Notes: a model not told the origin generated them from the sequence alone. A DNA stretch of 64,000 nt from Flavobacterium celericrescens (GCF_011392075.1 NZ_JAAJBV010000001.1:527217-591216); one strand, 5' to 3'; positions 8,037 to 17,272 are shown, counted from the first letter of the stretch. A program made the numbers and translations.

Positions 8037-8594
8037 ATGAAAAATATTGTGCTTTTTGCTTCCGGAAATGGGTCAAATGCCGAAGAAATAATTAGGTATT
8101 TTAAAAAAAATAACCAAGGAACTGTAGTCGCTATCTTTTCTAACAAACCAGATGCCAAAGTGTTAGATAGAGCAAAAAATCATGACATTCCAACAGTAGT
8201 TTTTTCGCGAGCCCAGTTAAATGAAGGATTTGTACTTGAAAAATTATACCAATTTCAGCCTGATTTAATTGTTTTGGCGGGATTTTTATTAAAATTTCCA
8301 GAAAATATATTAAAGGAATATTCAAAAGTGATTAACATTCATCCTGCTTTATTACCAAAATATGGTGGAAAAGGAATGTATGGAATGAATGTGCACCAAG
8401 CCGTTCTTGATAATAAAGAAAAAGAAACAGGAATTACGATTCATTATGTTAACGAACATTATGATGAAGGAGAATTTATTTTTCAAAAAGCAGTAAATAT
8501 TGAAGATTGCAAAACTGCCGAAGAAATTGCACAAAAAGTTCACGAATTAGAACACCAATATTTTCCTGAGGTAATAGCTAATTTAATAAAGTAA
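8037..8594 (+). CDS. purN: Phosphoribosylglycinamide formyltransferase
   Basis: A protein of about 185 residues that transfers formyl from 10-formyl-tetrahydrofolate to GAR in purine synthesis. The phosphate-binding loop ASGNGSNAEEII and the catalytic segment NIHPALLPKYGGKGMYG (Asn and His), with the downstream Asp in YVNEHYDEGEF, are all present. I chose ATG 8037 (MKNIVLFASG) rather than GTG 8016, which would add seven residues absent from the family. It heads a tight three-gene unit with 3-nt gaps to the next gene and then rnhA, and is divergent from acpP. Confidence 0.93.
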   Translation: MKNIVLFASGNGSNAEEIIRYFKKNNQGTVVAIFSNKPDAKVLDRAKNHDIPTVVFSRAQLNEGFVLEKLYQFQPDLIVLAGFLLKFPENILKEYSKVINIHPALLPKYGGKGMYGMNVHQAVLDNKEKETGITIHYVNEHYDEGEFIFQKAVNIEDCKTAEEIAQKVHELEHQYFPEVIANLIK

Positions 8595-8597
8595 GTT

Positions 8598-9215
8598 ATG
8601 AAAGCTTTGTATTTAAATATATTGCTAATTTTTATTCTCAATGTAAATCTTGTTTTTAGTCAAGATAAGATAGAGTTAAAAGAATTTGGATTTAGCATGA
8701 ATTATCCTGAAGGTTGGTTTGCTTATGATAGCAATCAAATAGTTTCTAATCTTAAGCAATATGATTTTAATAAGGATGAAATTGACAGATTTTCAAAACA
8801 AGTTATAAAATCAGTTGAATATATATCTTTACTGAAGTATGAAAAAGGAAAGTATTCAGGTATTATTCCTACTATCAATATTAGAGTCGATAAAAACCCA
8901 ACAAAAGATATTTTAGAGTTGCAAAAAGCACTTTATTTGTCATTAGAACAAAACAAAGCTACTTTTACGAATTTGCATTTTATCGAAAAATCGAATATAG
9001 TAGATATTGAAGGAACTAAAATCATAAGAACTATATTTAGTTACACTTTAAAAAGCGAAAATGTTGAATATAAATTAAAGTCATACAAGGTTTTAATTCC
9101 CGTAGGAAAATTTTATATTAACATTAATTTTATAGAGGAAGAAAATAAAGAAAACAACTCGATTTTATATGAAGAATTAATAAATTCTATTAAAATAATA
9201 AATTTAGAAAAATAA
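8598..9215 (+). CDS. Exported protein of unknown function
   Basis: A 205-residue protein with a signal peptide (about residues 1-21, ending NLVFSQ) and a mature region that opens with KEFGFSMNYPEGW. That opening resembles the start of PsbP/Mog1-like small alpha/beta domains, an impression only. No catalytic motif is recognised. Predicted periplasmic or surface location is unexpected for a gene wedged with 3-nt spacers between purN and rnhA, so co-transcription need not mean a shared pathway. It is markedly AT-rich and Lys/Ile/Asn-rich. Confidence 0.7.
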   Translation: MKALYLNILLIFILNVNLVFSQDKIELKEFGFSMNYPEGWFAYDSNQIVSNLKQYDFNKDEIDRFSKQVIKSVEYISLLKYEKGKYSGIIPTINIRVDKNPTKDILELQKALYLSLEQNKATFTNLHFIEKSNIVDIEGTKIIRTIFSYTLKSENVEYKLKSYKVLIPVGKFYININFIEEENKENNSILYEELINSIKIINLEK

Positions 9216-9218
9216 TAA

Positions 9219-9698
9219 ATGCCACACGAAGTCCACATATACACTGATGGTGCTGCCAAGGGAAATCCTGGACCAGCTGGCTATGGCGTGGTGATGGAAA
9301 TGGTTGGAACGCCCTACAAAAAAGAATTTTACGAAGGTTTTCGGCTGTCTACTAATAATAGAATGGAATTATTAGCTGTAATTGTTGGTTTAGAAAAATT
9401 AAAAAACCCAAAAACCAAAATTTTAGTGGTTTCTGATTCCAAATACGTTGTAGATGCTGTTGAAAAAAGATGGGTGTTCCAATGGGAAAAAATCGGTTTC
9501 AAAGCCAAAAAAAATCCCGATTTATGGATACGTTTTTTAAAAGCATATCGAAAACATCAGGTGGATTTTCAATGGGTAAAAGGACATAATAGTCATCCCC
9601 AAAATGAACGATGTGATGCATTAGCTGTAATGGCTTCGCAACAAAACAACTTGTCTATTGACGAGTTCTATGAAAAGGAAGAATCAAAATTAATTTAG
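9219..9698 (+). CDS. rnhA: Ribonuclease HI
   Basis: A 159-residue enzyme degrading RNA in RNA-DNA hybrids. The active-site carboxylates sit in YTDGAAKGNPGPAG, NRMELLAVI, VSDSKYVVDAV and the last Asp of ERCDALA. WVKGHNSHPQNE supplies the conserved His of the catalytic loop. Length is standard and no hybrid-binding N-terminal domain is present. It is third in the purN unit. Confidence 0.95.
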   Translation: MPHEVHIYTDGAAKGNPGPAGYGVVMEMVGTPYKKEFYEGFRLSTNNRMELLAVIVGLEKLKNPKTKILVVSDSKYVVDAVEKRWVFQWEKIGFKAKKNPDLWIRFLKAYRKHQVDFQWVKGHNSHPQNERCDALAVMASQQNNLSIDEFYEKEESKLI

Positions 9699-9757
9699 CA
9701 AATCAGTTGAATTAAAGACGCGTTTTTATTTTCTGCTAAATCCATTTCAATATTTCT

Positions 9758-9765
9758 TATATTTG
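9758..9765 (+). promoter_or_regulatory. -7 element upstream of the small CAL67264-type gene
   Basis: Exact TATATTTG, 49 nt before the start codon. The -33 box is unclear. Confidence 0.45.
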
Positions 9766-9814
9766 CTACCCGAAATTTCTCGAAACTCAAATCAAAAATA
9801 TAACTTCATAGATT

Positions 9815-9997
9815 ATGGGAATGAATAAAAATACAATCTTGGCTTGGGCAACTTTTATTATGATTTTAATGGGTTTGCTTTTAATTGGTTTAGGAATTTA
9901 TAGATATGCAGATGTTGCCGGATGGGGATTTTCTGCTGTTGGTGTAGGTTTCTTTGCTATCGCGTGGGTTTTTAATGCGTTGAAAGGGAGAGTATAA
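9815..9997 (+). CDS. CAL67264 family small membrane protein
   Basis: A 60-residue protein with two hydrophobic helices (about residues 7-28 and 35-55) separated by IYRYADVAGWG. Size and sequence match what I recall of the CAL67264 family, a short Flavobacteriaceae-restricted membrane protein of unknown role. A second in-frame ATG two codons downstream (9821) is an equally possible start. It lies upstream of ettA, with an 85-nt gap of simple AATCTAA-type repeats. Confidence 0.75.
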   Translation: MGMNKNTILAWATFIMILMGLLLIGLGIYRYADVAGWGFSAVGVGFFAIAWVFNALKGRV

Positions 9998-10082
9998 TTA
10001 AATTAAGAATTAAGAATTTTGACTATTATAAATCCAATAATCTAAAGTTCTAATAATCTAACAATCAAATCAATATAAAAAA

Positions 10083-11774
10083 ATGTCAGACGATAAGAAA
10101 GTAATTTTCTCAATGCAAAAATTGAGTAAAAGCTATCAAGGAAGTGATAAACAAGTATTAAAAAATATCTATTTAAGTTTCTTTTATGGGGCAAAAATCG
10201 GTATTTTAGGTCTAAATGGTTCGGGAAAATCTTCATTATTAAAGATTATTGCTGGTGTGGATAAAAACTATCAAGGGGATGTGGTTTTTGCACCAGGATA
10301 TACTGTTGGTTATTTAGAACAAGAGCCTCAATTAGACGAAACTAAGACAGTGATTGAAGTAGTTCGTGAAGGAGCTGCTGAAATTTTTGCTTTACTTGAA
10401 GAATTTAACAAGATTAATGACGATTTTGGTTTGCCAGAAGTATATGAAGATGCCGATAAAATGCAAAAATTGATGGATCGACAAGCTGAACTACAAGACA
10501 GAATTGACGCTTGTGGAGCTTGGGAAATCGATACCAAATTAGAAATTGCAATGGACGCACTTCGTACCCCTGATTCTGATACACCAATTAGTGTATTGTC
10601 TGGTGGAGAAAAGCGTCGAGTAGCTTTGTGTCGTTTATTATTGCAACAACCTGATGTGTTGTTATTGGATGAGCCAACAAACCACTTAGATGCAGAATCG
10701 GTACTATGGCTAGAGCAACATTTACAACAATATGCCGGAACTGTTATTGCAGTTACGCACGACCGTTATTTCTTAGATAATGTAGCAGGTTGGATTTTGG
10801 AATTAGATAGAGGAGAAGGTATTCCATGGAAAGGAAATTATTCTTCTTGGTTAGACCAAAAATCAAAACGTATGGAGCAAGAAGAAAAAGTTGCTTCAAA
10901 ACGTAGAAAAACATTAGAACGTGAGTTAGATTGGGTTCGTCAAGGAGCAAAAGGACGTCAAACGAAGCAAAAAGCGCGTTTGCAAAATTATGACAAACTC
11001 TTAAATGAAGACCAAAAAGAATTAGATGAAAAATTAGAAATCTACATTCCAAATGGACCTCGATTAGGCACAAATGTAATTGAAGCTAAAGGAGTTGCAA
11101 AAGCATTTGGAGATAAATTATTATACGACGATTTGAATTTTGTACTTCCTCAAGCAGGAATAGTTGGAATTATTGGTCCTAATGGCGCAGGAAAATCAAC
11201 TATTTTCAGAATGATTATGGGAGAAGAAAAACCAGATGCGGGTTCTTTTACTATTGGAGACACAGTTAAAATAGCTTACGTAGATCAATCACACTCAAAT
11301 ATTGATGTAAACAAATCGATTTGGGAAAACTTCTGTGATGGTCAAGAACTAATTTTGATGGGCGGAAGACAAGTAAATTCGAGAGCTTATTTATCTCGTT
11401 TTAATTTTGGCGGAAGCGATCAAAATAAAAAAGTAGCCACTTTGTCTGGAGGAGAACGTAATAGACTTCACTTGGCAATGACATTAAAAGAAGAAGGAAA
11501 CGTATTGCTGTTGGATGAGCCTACTAATGATCTGGATGTAAACACATTGCGAGCATTAGAAGAAGGTTTAGAAAATTTCGCAGGCTGTGCCGTAATTATT
11601 TCCCACGACCGTTGGTTTTTAGATAGAGTTTGTACACATATTTTGGCTTTTGAAGGAGATTCTCAAGTATATTGTTTTGAAGGAAGCTTCTCAGAATATG
11701 AAGAAAACAAGAAAAAACGCCTTGGAAAAGACGTGGTTCCAACAAGAATAAAATACAAAAAATTAATTAGATAA
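10083..11774 (+). CDS. ettA: Energy-dependent translational throttle protein EttA (ABC-F ATPase)
   Basis: A 563-residue protein with two ABC ATPase domains and no membrane segment. Walker A motifs are GLNGSGKSS (about residue 43) and GPNGAGKST (about 366), with signature motifs LSGGEKRRVA and LSGGERNRLH and Walker B segments LLLDEPTNHLDAES and LLLDEPTNDLDVNT. The arm and basic linker (KSKRMEQEEKVASKRRKTLE) between domains are typical of ABC-F factors that bind the ribosomal E site and gate early elongation by ADP/ATP ratio. Length and arrangement fit EttA rather than Uup. Confidence 0.94.
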   Translation: MSDDKKVIFSMQKLSKSYQGSDKQVLKNIYLSFFYGAKIGILGLNGSGKSSLLKIIAGVDKNYQGDVVFAPGYTVGYLEQEPQLDETKTVIEVVREGAAEIFALLEEFNKINDDFGLPEVYEDADKMQKLMDRQAELQDRIDACGAWEIDTKLEIAMDALRTPDSDTPISVLSGGEKRRVALCRLLLQQPDVLLLDEPTNHLDAESVLWLEQHLQQYAGTVIAVTHDRYFLDNVAGWILELDRGEGIPWKGNYSSWLDQKSKRMEQEEKVASKRRKTLERELDWVRQGAKGRQTKQKARLQNYDKLLNEDQKELDEKLEIYIPNGPRLGTNVIEAKGVAKAFGDKLLYDDLNFVLPQAGIVGIIGPNGAGKSTIFRMIMGEEKPDAGSFTIGDTVKIAYVDQSHSNIDVNKSIWENFCDGQELILMGGRQVNSRAYLSRFNFGGSDQNKKVATLSGGERNRLHLAMTLKEEGNVLLLDEPTNDLDVNTLRALEEGLENFAGCAVIISHDRWFLDRVCTHILAFEGDSQVYCFEGSFSEYEENKKKRLGKDVVPTRIKYKKLIR

Positions 11775-11782
11775 ACATTTGT

Positions 11783-11816
11783 TAAAAAAATCCCGAATAT
11801 ATTCGGGATTTTTTTA
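11783..11816. terminator. Terminator after ettA
   Basis: Perfect stem TCCCGAATATATTCGGGA flanked by A- and T-runs. It is symmetrical and therefore possibly bidirectional. Confidence 0.85.
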
Positions 11817-11848
11817 CCTTTAAACCTTTCATTTTACCCCTTATTTAA

Positions 11849-14047
11849 ATGAACTTCCTAAAGCGATATTTTTTTATAATCTTTTTAAGTGTTAGTTTTC
11901 AAGGACTTGTTGCACAAGTTAATGATACAGATAGCGCTAAATCTAAAGAATTGTTAAAAAAAGCAGGCAAAAGTTTTTTGGATTTAGAATGTCAAAAATC
12001 ATTAAATTTTGCTAAAGCTTCACTTGAAATTTCTTTAAAAAATGAAGATTATTTGCAATCAGCTAAAGCATATAACTTAATTGGACTAAACTTTGAGGAA
12101 TTTTCAGATTATAAAAAGGCGATTGAGTTTTATCATAAAGGATTAGAATTTGCAAATAAAACCACTAATGACACCGTTAAAGGATGGCTGTACAATAACT
12201 TAGGAAACGTTTATTGTTATCGAAAAATAAATTTCAAAAAAGGAATTGAAAATTATAAAAAAGGAATTTATTTTTCTGAAAAACTTAACGATCAATATGA
12301 AATTACCTTTTCAAAACTAAATATTGGAAGTGCTTATTTTGCTATCGAAGATTTTAATACAGGGATTAGGTATTTTAATGAAATCAAGAATTACGTCGAC
12401 AAAGAAGGCGAATTAGAGGCAAAAATTTCTTTAAATTCTAACTTTGGATTGTATTATAATCATCTCAATAATTTTAAAAAAGCAGAAGAATATTATATAA
12501 AAGCAGTTGAGTTTTGTGAACAAAATGACATAGAACTAATCAAGTCAAATGCAGTGGTGGTTTATAAAGATATTTCAAATCTTTATTTTAAAATGAAAAA
12601 TTTTGAAAAAGCACACCACTATTTACTTAAGCATGAAGAACTTAAAGATAAAATCTATAATGAAGATAGAATTAATGAGGTAAAAGTTGCTGGATTAGCT
12701 ATTCAACAGGATGAAATAAATAGAAAAATCAGCCAAATTGAAGCTCAGAAAAAAATACAAGATGAAAAATTAAAAAACAATCGACAATTCATCATTTTTT
12801 CGAGTATTATTGTTTTTATCTTGATTTTATTATTGCTTTCGTTTGTTAGAAATAATAGATTGAAAGCTAAAATTAATAAAAAACTGCAAAAAGCCAATTT
12901 AGAATTATTAGAAGCCAAAGAAAAAGCCGAAGAAGCATCTCAATTAAAAACACAATTTATTTCAACAATAAGTCATGAATTAAGAACGCCTTTATATGGA
13001 GTGGTTGGGATTACTGATATAATATTAGACGAACACAAAGAATTAGCTAATAGCCCACACTTAAAATCATTAAAATTTTCGGCTAAATATTTACTTTCGT
13101 TGGTAAACGATATTTTGAAAGTATATAAAATTGAGGAAAAACAAGTGGTTTTAGACGAAATGGTTTTTAATATTTATGACGAATTAGCCATAATAAAAGA
13201 TTCGCTATACTTCTTAGCAATCAAAAACAGTAACCAAATTCATATTGATGTTGATAGCAATATTCCTGAAGTTGTAATTGGCGACAAGATACGTTTATCG
13301 CAAATTTTTATTAATCTTATTAGTAATTCTTTGAAGTTTACTACTAATGGTTATGTAACGGTTAGAGCTAGTTTAGTAGAAAAAATTGGAAGTAAAACTC
13401 AAATTAAATTTCAAGTAATTGATAACGGAATAGGAATTGCGAAGAAAGACCAAGAAAAGGTTTTTGAAAAATTTGTACAAGTAGTTAGAAAAGAAGATGA
13501 CTATCAAGGAACTGGGCTTGGATTAACTATTGTAAAAAAAATGGTAGAATTGTTCAAAGGAACAATTACATTAGAAAGCGAAGAAAACAAAGGAACTGCC
13601 GTAATATTTGTTCTTCCGTTTGAATCAGACGTTGAAAAAGCAGGTACAATTATAAATAACTTAAAAGTTGATTTGTCAAGCAAACGAGATTACAAAATAT
13701 TGGTTGTAGAAGACAACAAAATCAATCAAGTAGTAACGAGAAAGCTGCTAGAAAACAATAATTTTAAATGTGAAATAGTTGATGATGGTTATGCCGCAAT
13801 AGAAATATTAGAAAAAACCAATTTTGATGCTATTTTGATGGATATAAATATGCCATTAATTAATGGTTTTGAAACCTCTAAAATTATCAGACAAAAAGGC
13901 AATACTATTCCTATTATTGCGGTTACGGCTTTTGATAAGCAAGACATCGAAGAAAAAATAAAAGAAGCAAAAATCGACGAAGTTATTGTAAAACCATTCG
14001 ACAGTAAAAAGTTATTTGAAGTTATAAAACGATTCGTGGAAGAGTAG
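11849..14047 (+). CDS. Hybrid sensor histidine kinase with TPR sensor and receiver domain
   Basis: A 732-residue membrane kinase. Order: signal sequence (1-22), periplasmic tetratricopeptide repeats (about 35-270), a coiled-coil stretch, one membrane helix (about 313-333), a second coiled coil, HisKA with the phosphorylated His376 in SHELRTPLYG, HATPase_c (about 475-615; N box ISNSLKFT, G boxes DNGIGIA and GTGLGLTI), and a C-terminal receiver with Asp665 in MDINMP and the switch Lys in VIVKPFD. There is no output DNA-binding domain, so phosphate probably passes to an unlinked phosphotransfer protein or regulator. It is monocistronic and no partner is adjacent. The ligand is unknown; TPR sensors usually sense protein or peptide partners. 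Confidence 0.93.
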   Translation: MNFLKRYFFIIFLSVSFQGLVAQVNDTDSAKSKELLKKAGKSFLDLECQKSLNFAKASLEISLKNEDYLQSAKAYNLIGLNFEEFSDYKKAIEFYHKGLEFANKTTNDTVKGWLYNNLGNVYCYRKINFKKGIENYKKGIYFSEKLNDQYEITFSKLNIGSAYFAIEDFNTGIRYFNEIKNYVDKEGELEAKISLNSNFGLYYNHLNNFKKAEEYYIKAVEFCEQNDIELIKSNAVVVYKDISNLYFKMKNFEKAHHYLLKHEELKDKIYNEDRINEVKVAGLAIQQDEINRKISQIEAQKKIQDEKLKNNRQFIIFSSIIVFILILLLLSFVRNNRLKAKINKKLQKANLELLEAKEKAEEASQLKTQFISTISHELRTPLYGVVGITDIILDEHKELANSPHLKSLKFSAKYLLSLVNDILKVYKIEEKQVVLDEMVFNIYDELAIIKDSLYFLAIKNSNQIHIDVDSNIPEVVIGDKIRLSQIFINLISNSLKFTTNGYVTVRASLVEKIGSKTQIKFQVIDNGIGIAKKDQEKVFEKFVQVVRKEDDYQGTGLGLTIVKKMVELFKGTITLESEENKGTAVIFVLPFESDVEKAGTIINNLKVDLSSKRDYKILVVEDNKINQVVTRKLLENNNFKCEIVDDGYAAIEILEKTNFDAILMDINMPLINGFETSKIIRQKGNTIPIIAVTAFDKQDIEEKIKEAKIDEVIVKPFDSKKLFEVIKRFVEE

Positions 14048-14133
14048 AGAATTAATTTACAGGTATAATTTTGTTTTATAACAACATTCATGAAATTGAA
14101 TTTATCCTAACAAATCTATTAAAATTCTCTCAG

Positions 14134-14176
14134 GTTTAAACTTTTAAACACATAAACTTTTAAACTTCTAAACTAT
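14134..14176. repeat. Short AT-rich iterated motif upstream of the PfkB gene
   Basis: TAAACTTT/TAAACTTCT units recur about four times. Low-complexity intergenic repeat without a recognised function. Confidence 0.5.
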
Positions 14177-14180
14177 AACT

Positions 14181-14188
14181 TATCTTTG
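14181..14188 (+). promoter_or_regulatory. -7 element of the PfkB-kinase promoter
   Basis: Exact TATCTTTG, 23 nt before the start codon at 14212. No TTG -33 box is present; the iterated TAAACTTT tract occupies that position. Confidence 0.5.
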
Positions 14189-14211
14189 CACCTTATTTCA
14201 AATTCAATTTA

Positions 14212-15141
14212 ATGAACAAACTATTAATAGTAGGAACAGTAGCTTTTGATGCTATTGAAACGCCTTTCGGGAAAACGGATAAAATTTTAGGTGGAGCCGC
14301 AACTTATATTGGTTTATCATCTTCATTTTTTAATGTAGATGCAGCAGTAGTTTCTGTGGTTGGAGAAGATTTTCCAAAGGAATATTTAGATTTATTAGAA
14401 AATAAAGGAGTGAATATCGAAGGAATCGAAATCGTAAAAGGAGGAAAAACATTCTTTTGGAGTGGAAAATATCACAACGATTTAAATTCTCGCGACACTT
14501 TAGTAACAGAATTAAACGTGTTGGCAGATTTTAATCCAGTGGTGCCACAAGCGTATAAAAATTCAGATGTAGTTTTATTAGGAAACTTACATCCAATTGT
14601 GCAATCAGGTGTGTTAAATCAAATGACAGAAAGACCAAAACTAGTCGTTTTAGACACCATGAACTTTTGGATGGATTGTGCCTTACCAGAATTATTAGAC
14701 GTTATCAAACGTGTAGACGTTATTACTATCAACGATGAAGAAGCGCGTCAGTTATCAGGAGAATATTCTTTGGTAAAAGCGGCAGCTAAAATTCATACAA
14801 TGGGGCCAAAATATGTGGTTATCAAAAAAGGAGAACACGGAGCGTTATTGTTCCACAATAAAGACGTATTCTTTGCTCCAGCATTACCATTAGAAGAAGT
14901 GTTTGATCCAACAGGAGCTGGTGATACTTTCGCAGGAGGTTTCGCAGGTTATATTGCACAATCAGAAAATATTTCGTTTGACAATATGAAAAACGGAATT
15001 ATTCATGGCTCAAACTTAGCTTCGTTCTGCGTGGAAAAATTTGGAACAGAAAGAATGGTTGACCTTGACAAAAAAGAAGTTAACACTAGATTAAAACAAT
15101 TCAAAGCTTTAACGCAATTTGAAGTGGAATTAGAAGAATAA
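14212..15141 (+). CDS. PfkB family carbohydrate/nucleoside kinase
   Basis: A 309-residue ribokinase-type kinase. The N-terminal glycine pair is in KILGGAATYIGLS, and the C-terminal ATP and catalytic-base motif is DPTGAGDTFAGGFAGY with the catalytic Asp in GAGD. These enzymes phosphorylate a sugar or nucleoside hydroxyl with ATP. It lies immediately upstream of purF, and I recall this gene near purF in other flavobacteria. A nucleoside or ribose substrate would therefore suit the context, though the sequence alone cannot fix it. A terminator separates the two genes. Confidence 0.9.
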   Translation: MNKLLIVGTVAFDAIETPFGKTDKILGGAATYIGLSSSFFNVDAAVVSVVGEDFPKEYLDLLENKGVNIEGIEIVKGGKTFFWSGKYHNDLNSRDTLVTELNVLADFNPVVPQAYKNSDVVLLGNLHPIVQSGVLNQMTERPKLVVLDTMNFWMDCALPELLDVIKRVDVITINDEEARQLSGEYSLVKAAAKIHTMGPKYVVIKKGEHGALLFHNKDVFFAPALPLEEVFDPTGAGDTFAGGFAGYIAQSENISFDNMKNGIIHGSNLASFCVEKFGTERMVDLDKKEVNTRLKQFKALTQFEVELEE

Positions 15142-15145
15142 AAAC

Positions 15146-15174
15146 GTGCCTCGAATTTTCGGGGCATTTTTTGT
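15146..15174 (+). terminator. Terminator between the PfkB gene and purF
   Basis: Stem GCCTCGAA/TTCGGGGC with one wobble, followed by a T-run. Confidence 0.75.
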
Positions 15175-15221
15175 TTCAAAAAGAATAAGAATTACAACAA
15201 CCTACAACAACACAACAACTT

Positions 15222-17120
15222 ATGAGTGACGCTATACAACACGAATGTGGAATTGCATTACTACGATTAAAAAAACCGTTAGAATTCTATAAAGAAAAAT
15301 ACGGAACCGCTTTTTATGGAGTACAAAAAATGTACTTACTTATGGAAAAGCAACACAACCGCGGTCAAGACGGAGCTGGATTAGCAAGTATTAAATTGGA
15401 TGTAAATCCAGGTGAAAGATACATTAGCCGTATTCGTTCAAACGACCCACAACCTATTAAGGATATCTTTGCTCAAATCAACGACAGAATCAGTCGTGAG
15501 TTGGAAGAACATCCAGAATATCAAAACAATGTGGCGCTTCAAAAACAAAATATTCCATATTTGGGAGAAGTGTTTTTGGGTCACGTTCGTTATGGAACTT
15601 TCGGTAAAAATAGCATTGAAAGTGTTCACCCATTTTTACGTCAAAACAATTGGATGCACCGTAATTTAATTGTAGCGGGAAATTTTAACATGACGAATGT
15701 AAAGGAGTTGTTTCAAAATTTAATTGACTTAGGACAACATCCAAAACAAATGGCCGATACTGTTACCGTAATGGAAAAAATCGGACATTTTTTAGATGAT
15801 GAGGTTACCGAATTATACAAACAATGCAAACAAGAAGGATACTCTAAACAGGAAGCTTCACCAGTTATCGGAGAACGATTAAATATACAACGCATTTTAG
15901 AACGCGCTTCTCGTAATTTCGATGGAGGATACGCAATGGCTGGACTTTTCGGTCATGGCGATTCGTTCGTTTTGCGCGATCCTGCTGGAATTCGTCCTGC
16001 GTATTTCTACGAAGATGATGAAATTGTAGTGGTGGCTTCTGAACGTCCGGTAATTCAAACGGTTTTCAACGTTGCTTTCGAAAAAGTGCAAGAATTAAAT
16101 CCAGGAAGTGCTATCATCATCAAGAAAAACGGAAATGTTTCAGTTCAAGAAGTGAGAACTCCGTTAATCAAAAAAGCATGTTCGTTTGAGCGTATTTATT
16201 TTTCTCGCGGAAGCGATGCTGAAATTTATAACGAGCGAAAAGAATTAGGAAAATTAATCTTCCCAAGTGTTTTAAAAGCCATCGATAATGATACCGATAA
16301 TACGGTTTTCTCGTTTATTCCAAATACAGCAGAAACTTCTTTTTACGGAATGTCTGAAGCAGCTCAAGATTTCTTAAATCAAAGAAAAGCCAAAGCAATT
16401 ATCGAGCAAAAAGATACCTTAACGGAAGACACTTTGAAAGAATTACTTTCGGTAAAAATCAGAACGGAGAAAATTGCGATTAAAGACGCAAAATTAAGAA
16501 CGTTTATTACTGAAGATAGCAGTCGTGATGATTTAGTAGCGCACGTTTACGACGTAACGTATGGAGTAGTAAAACCGACGGATAATTTGGTAATTATTGA
16601 TGATAGTATTGTAAGAGGAACTACTTTAAAACAAAGTATCATTAAAATGATGGATCGTTTGCAACCAAAGAAAATTGTCGTGGTTTCATCAGCGCCTCAA
16701 ATTCGTTATCCTGATTGTTACGGAATCGATATGGCGAAATTAGAAGGTTTAGTGGCTTTCAGAGCGGCATTAGAATTATTAAGAGAACGCAATTTATATC
16801 ATATTGTAGAAGAGGTTTATCAAAAGTCAAAAGCACAAGAAGATTTTAATGATGCAGATGTGGTGAATTATGTAAAAGAAATTTACGCACCATTTACAGA
16901 TCAAGAAATTTCAGATAAAATTGCCGAAATGCTTACACCAGATAACACAAAGGCAGAAGTGAAAATTATATACCAAACGGTGGAAGATTTGCATAGAGCT
17001 TGCCCGAAAAACTTAGGTGACTGGTATTTCACAGGAGATTATCCAACAGATGGTGGAAATAGAGTAGTAAACCGAGCTTTTATGAATTTTTATGAAGGAA
17101 AAGATGCTCGTGCATATTAA
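15222..17120 (+). CDS. purF: Amidophosphoribosyltransferase
   Basis: A 632-residue first enzyme of purine synthesis, making phosphoribosylamine from PRPP and glutamine. The N-terminal glutaminase nucleophile is Cys9 (HECGIA), so an eight-residue propeptide should be removed. Glutamine-binding elements HNRGQDGAG and HVRYGTFG follow. The PRPP-binding motif VIIDDSIVRGTT is near residues 457-468. The protein is longer than the roughly 500-residue E. coli enzyme, with extra residues inside the phosphoribosyltransferase half and at the C-terminus. I recall longer PurF forms in Bacteroidota, and no frameshift is apparent. The two tandem RNA units follow directly after its stop. Confidence 0.93.
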   Translation: MSDAIQHECGIALLRLKKPLEFYKEKYGTAFYGVQKMYLLMEKQHNRGQDGAGLASIKLDVNPGERYISRIRSNDPQPIKDIFAQINDRISRELEEHPEYQNNVALQKQNIPYLGEVFLGHVRYGTFGKNSIESVHPFLRQNNWMHRNLIVAGNFNMTNVKELFQNLIDLGQHPKQMADTVTVMEKIGHFLDDEVTELYKQCKQEGYSKQEASPVIGERLNIQRILERASRNFDGGYAMAGLFGHGDSFVLRDPAGIRPAYFYEDDEIVVVASERPVIQTVFNVAFEKVQELNPGSAIIIKKNGNVSVQEVRTPLIKKACSFERIYFSRGSDAEIYNERKELGKLIFPSVLKAIDNDTDNTVFSFIPNTAETSFYGMSEAAQDFLNQRKAKAIIEQKDTLTEDTLKELLSVKIRTEKIAIKDAKLRTFITEDSSRDDLVAHVYDVTYGVVKPTDNLVIIDDSIVRGTTLKQSIIKMMDRLQPKKIVVVSSAPQIRYPDCYGIDMAKLEGLVAFRAALELLRERNLYHIVEEVYQKSKAQEDFNDADVVNYVKEIYAPFTDQEISDKIAEMLTPDNTKAEVKIIYQTVEDLHRACPKNLGDWYFTGDYPTDGGNRVVNRAFMNFYEGKDARAY

Positions 17121-17128
17121 AAAGCGCG

Positions 17129-17180
17129 TTTCATCGACTTTTTATTTCGTTTAACAATTTTTTTACAAGTATATAATATC
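17129..17180 (+). promoter_or_regulatory. Putative promoter of RNA copy 1
   Basis: The boxes TTTAACAATT (17150-17159) and TAATATCTTG (17174-17183) are the only blocks kept in both copies besides TTTCATCGA, and sit about one promoter length apart. They depart from the TTG/TAnnTTTG consensus. Start of transcription is probably around 17185-17190. The matching region of copy 2 is 17338-17389. Confidence 0.5.
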
Positions 17181-17272
17181 TTGTTCTACTTTAGCTCTAC
17201 CAGAAAATTAGTAGGTTAAGTTTTATGGTAGATTTGGGGCAAAAAGGGTGAAAGTAATTTCACCTTTTTTTA
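17178..17272 (+). ncRNA. Structured small RNA, copy 1
   Basis: No start codon or reading frame explains the conservation. The body folds as a long hairpin: TCTACCA (17196-17202) pairs with TGGTAGA (17226-17232), the stem extending inward through AAAATTA and TAAGTTTT with a bulged G around a GTAGGT loop. A GGGGC-AAAAA linker then leads to an intrinsic terminator, GGTGAAA/TTTCACC with four loop bases and seven T. The likely product is 85-90 nt. It may belong to a known Flavobacteria RNA family (6S-Flavo and Flavo-1 are ones to test), but I could not confirm either. Confidence 0.7.

Noticed and set aside
10000..10082. Possible small RNA or leader before ettA
   Set aside because: The stretch is simple AATCTAA-type repetitive sequence without stem structure or terminator.
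14048..14211. Possible regulatory RNA upstream of the PfkB gene
   Set aside because: Apart from the iterated TAAACTTT tract and a -7 element no stable fold was seen.
15222..17120. purF longer than expected, possible fusion or frameshift
   Set aside because: The frame is continuous with both catalytic halves intact, and longer PurF proteins are, as far as I recall, normal in Bacteroidota.
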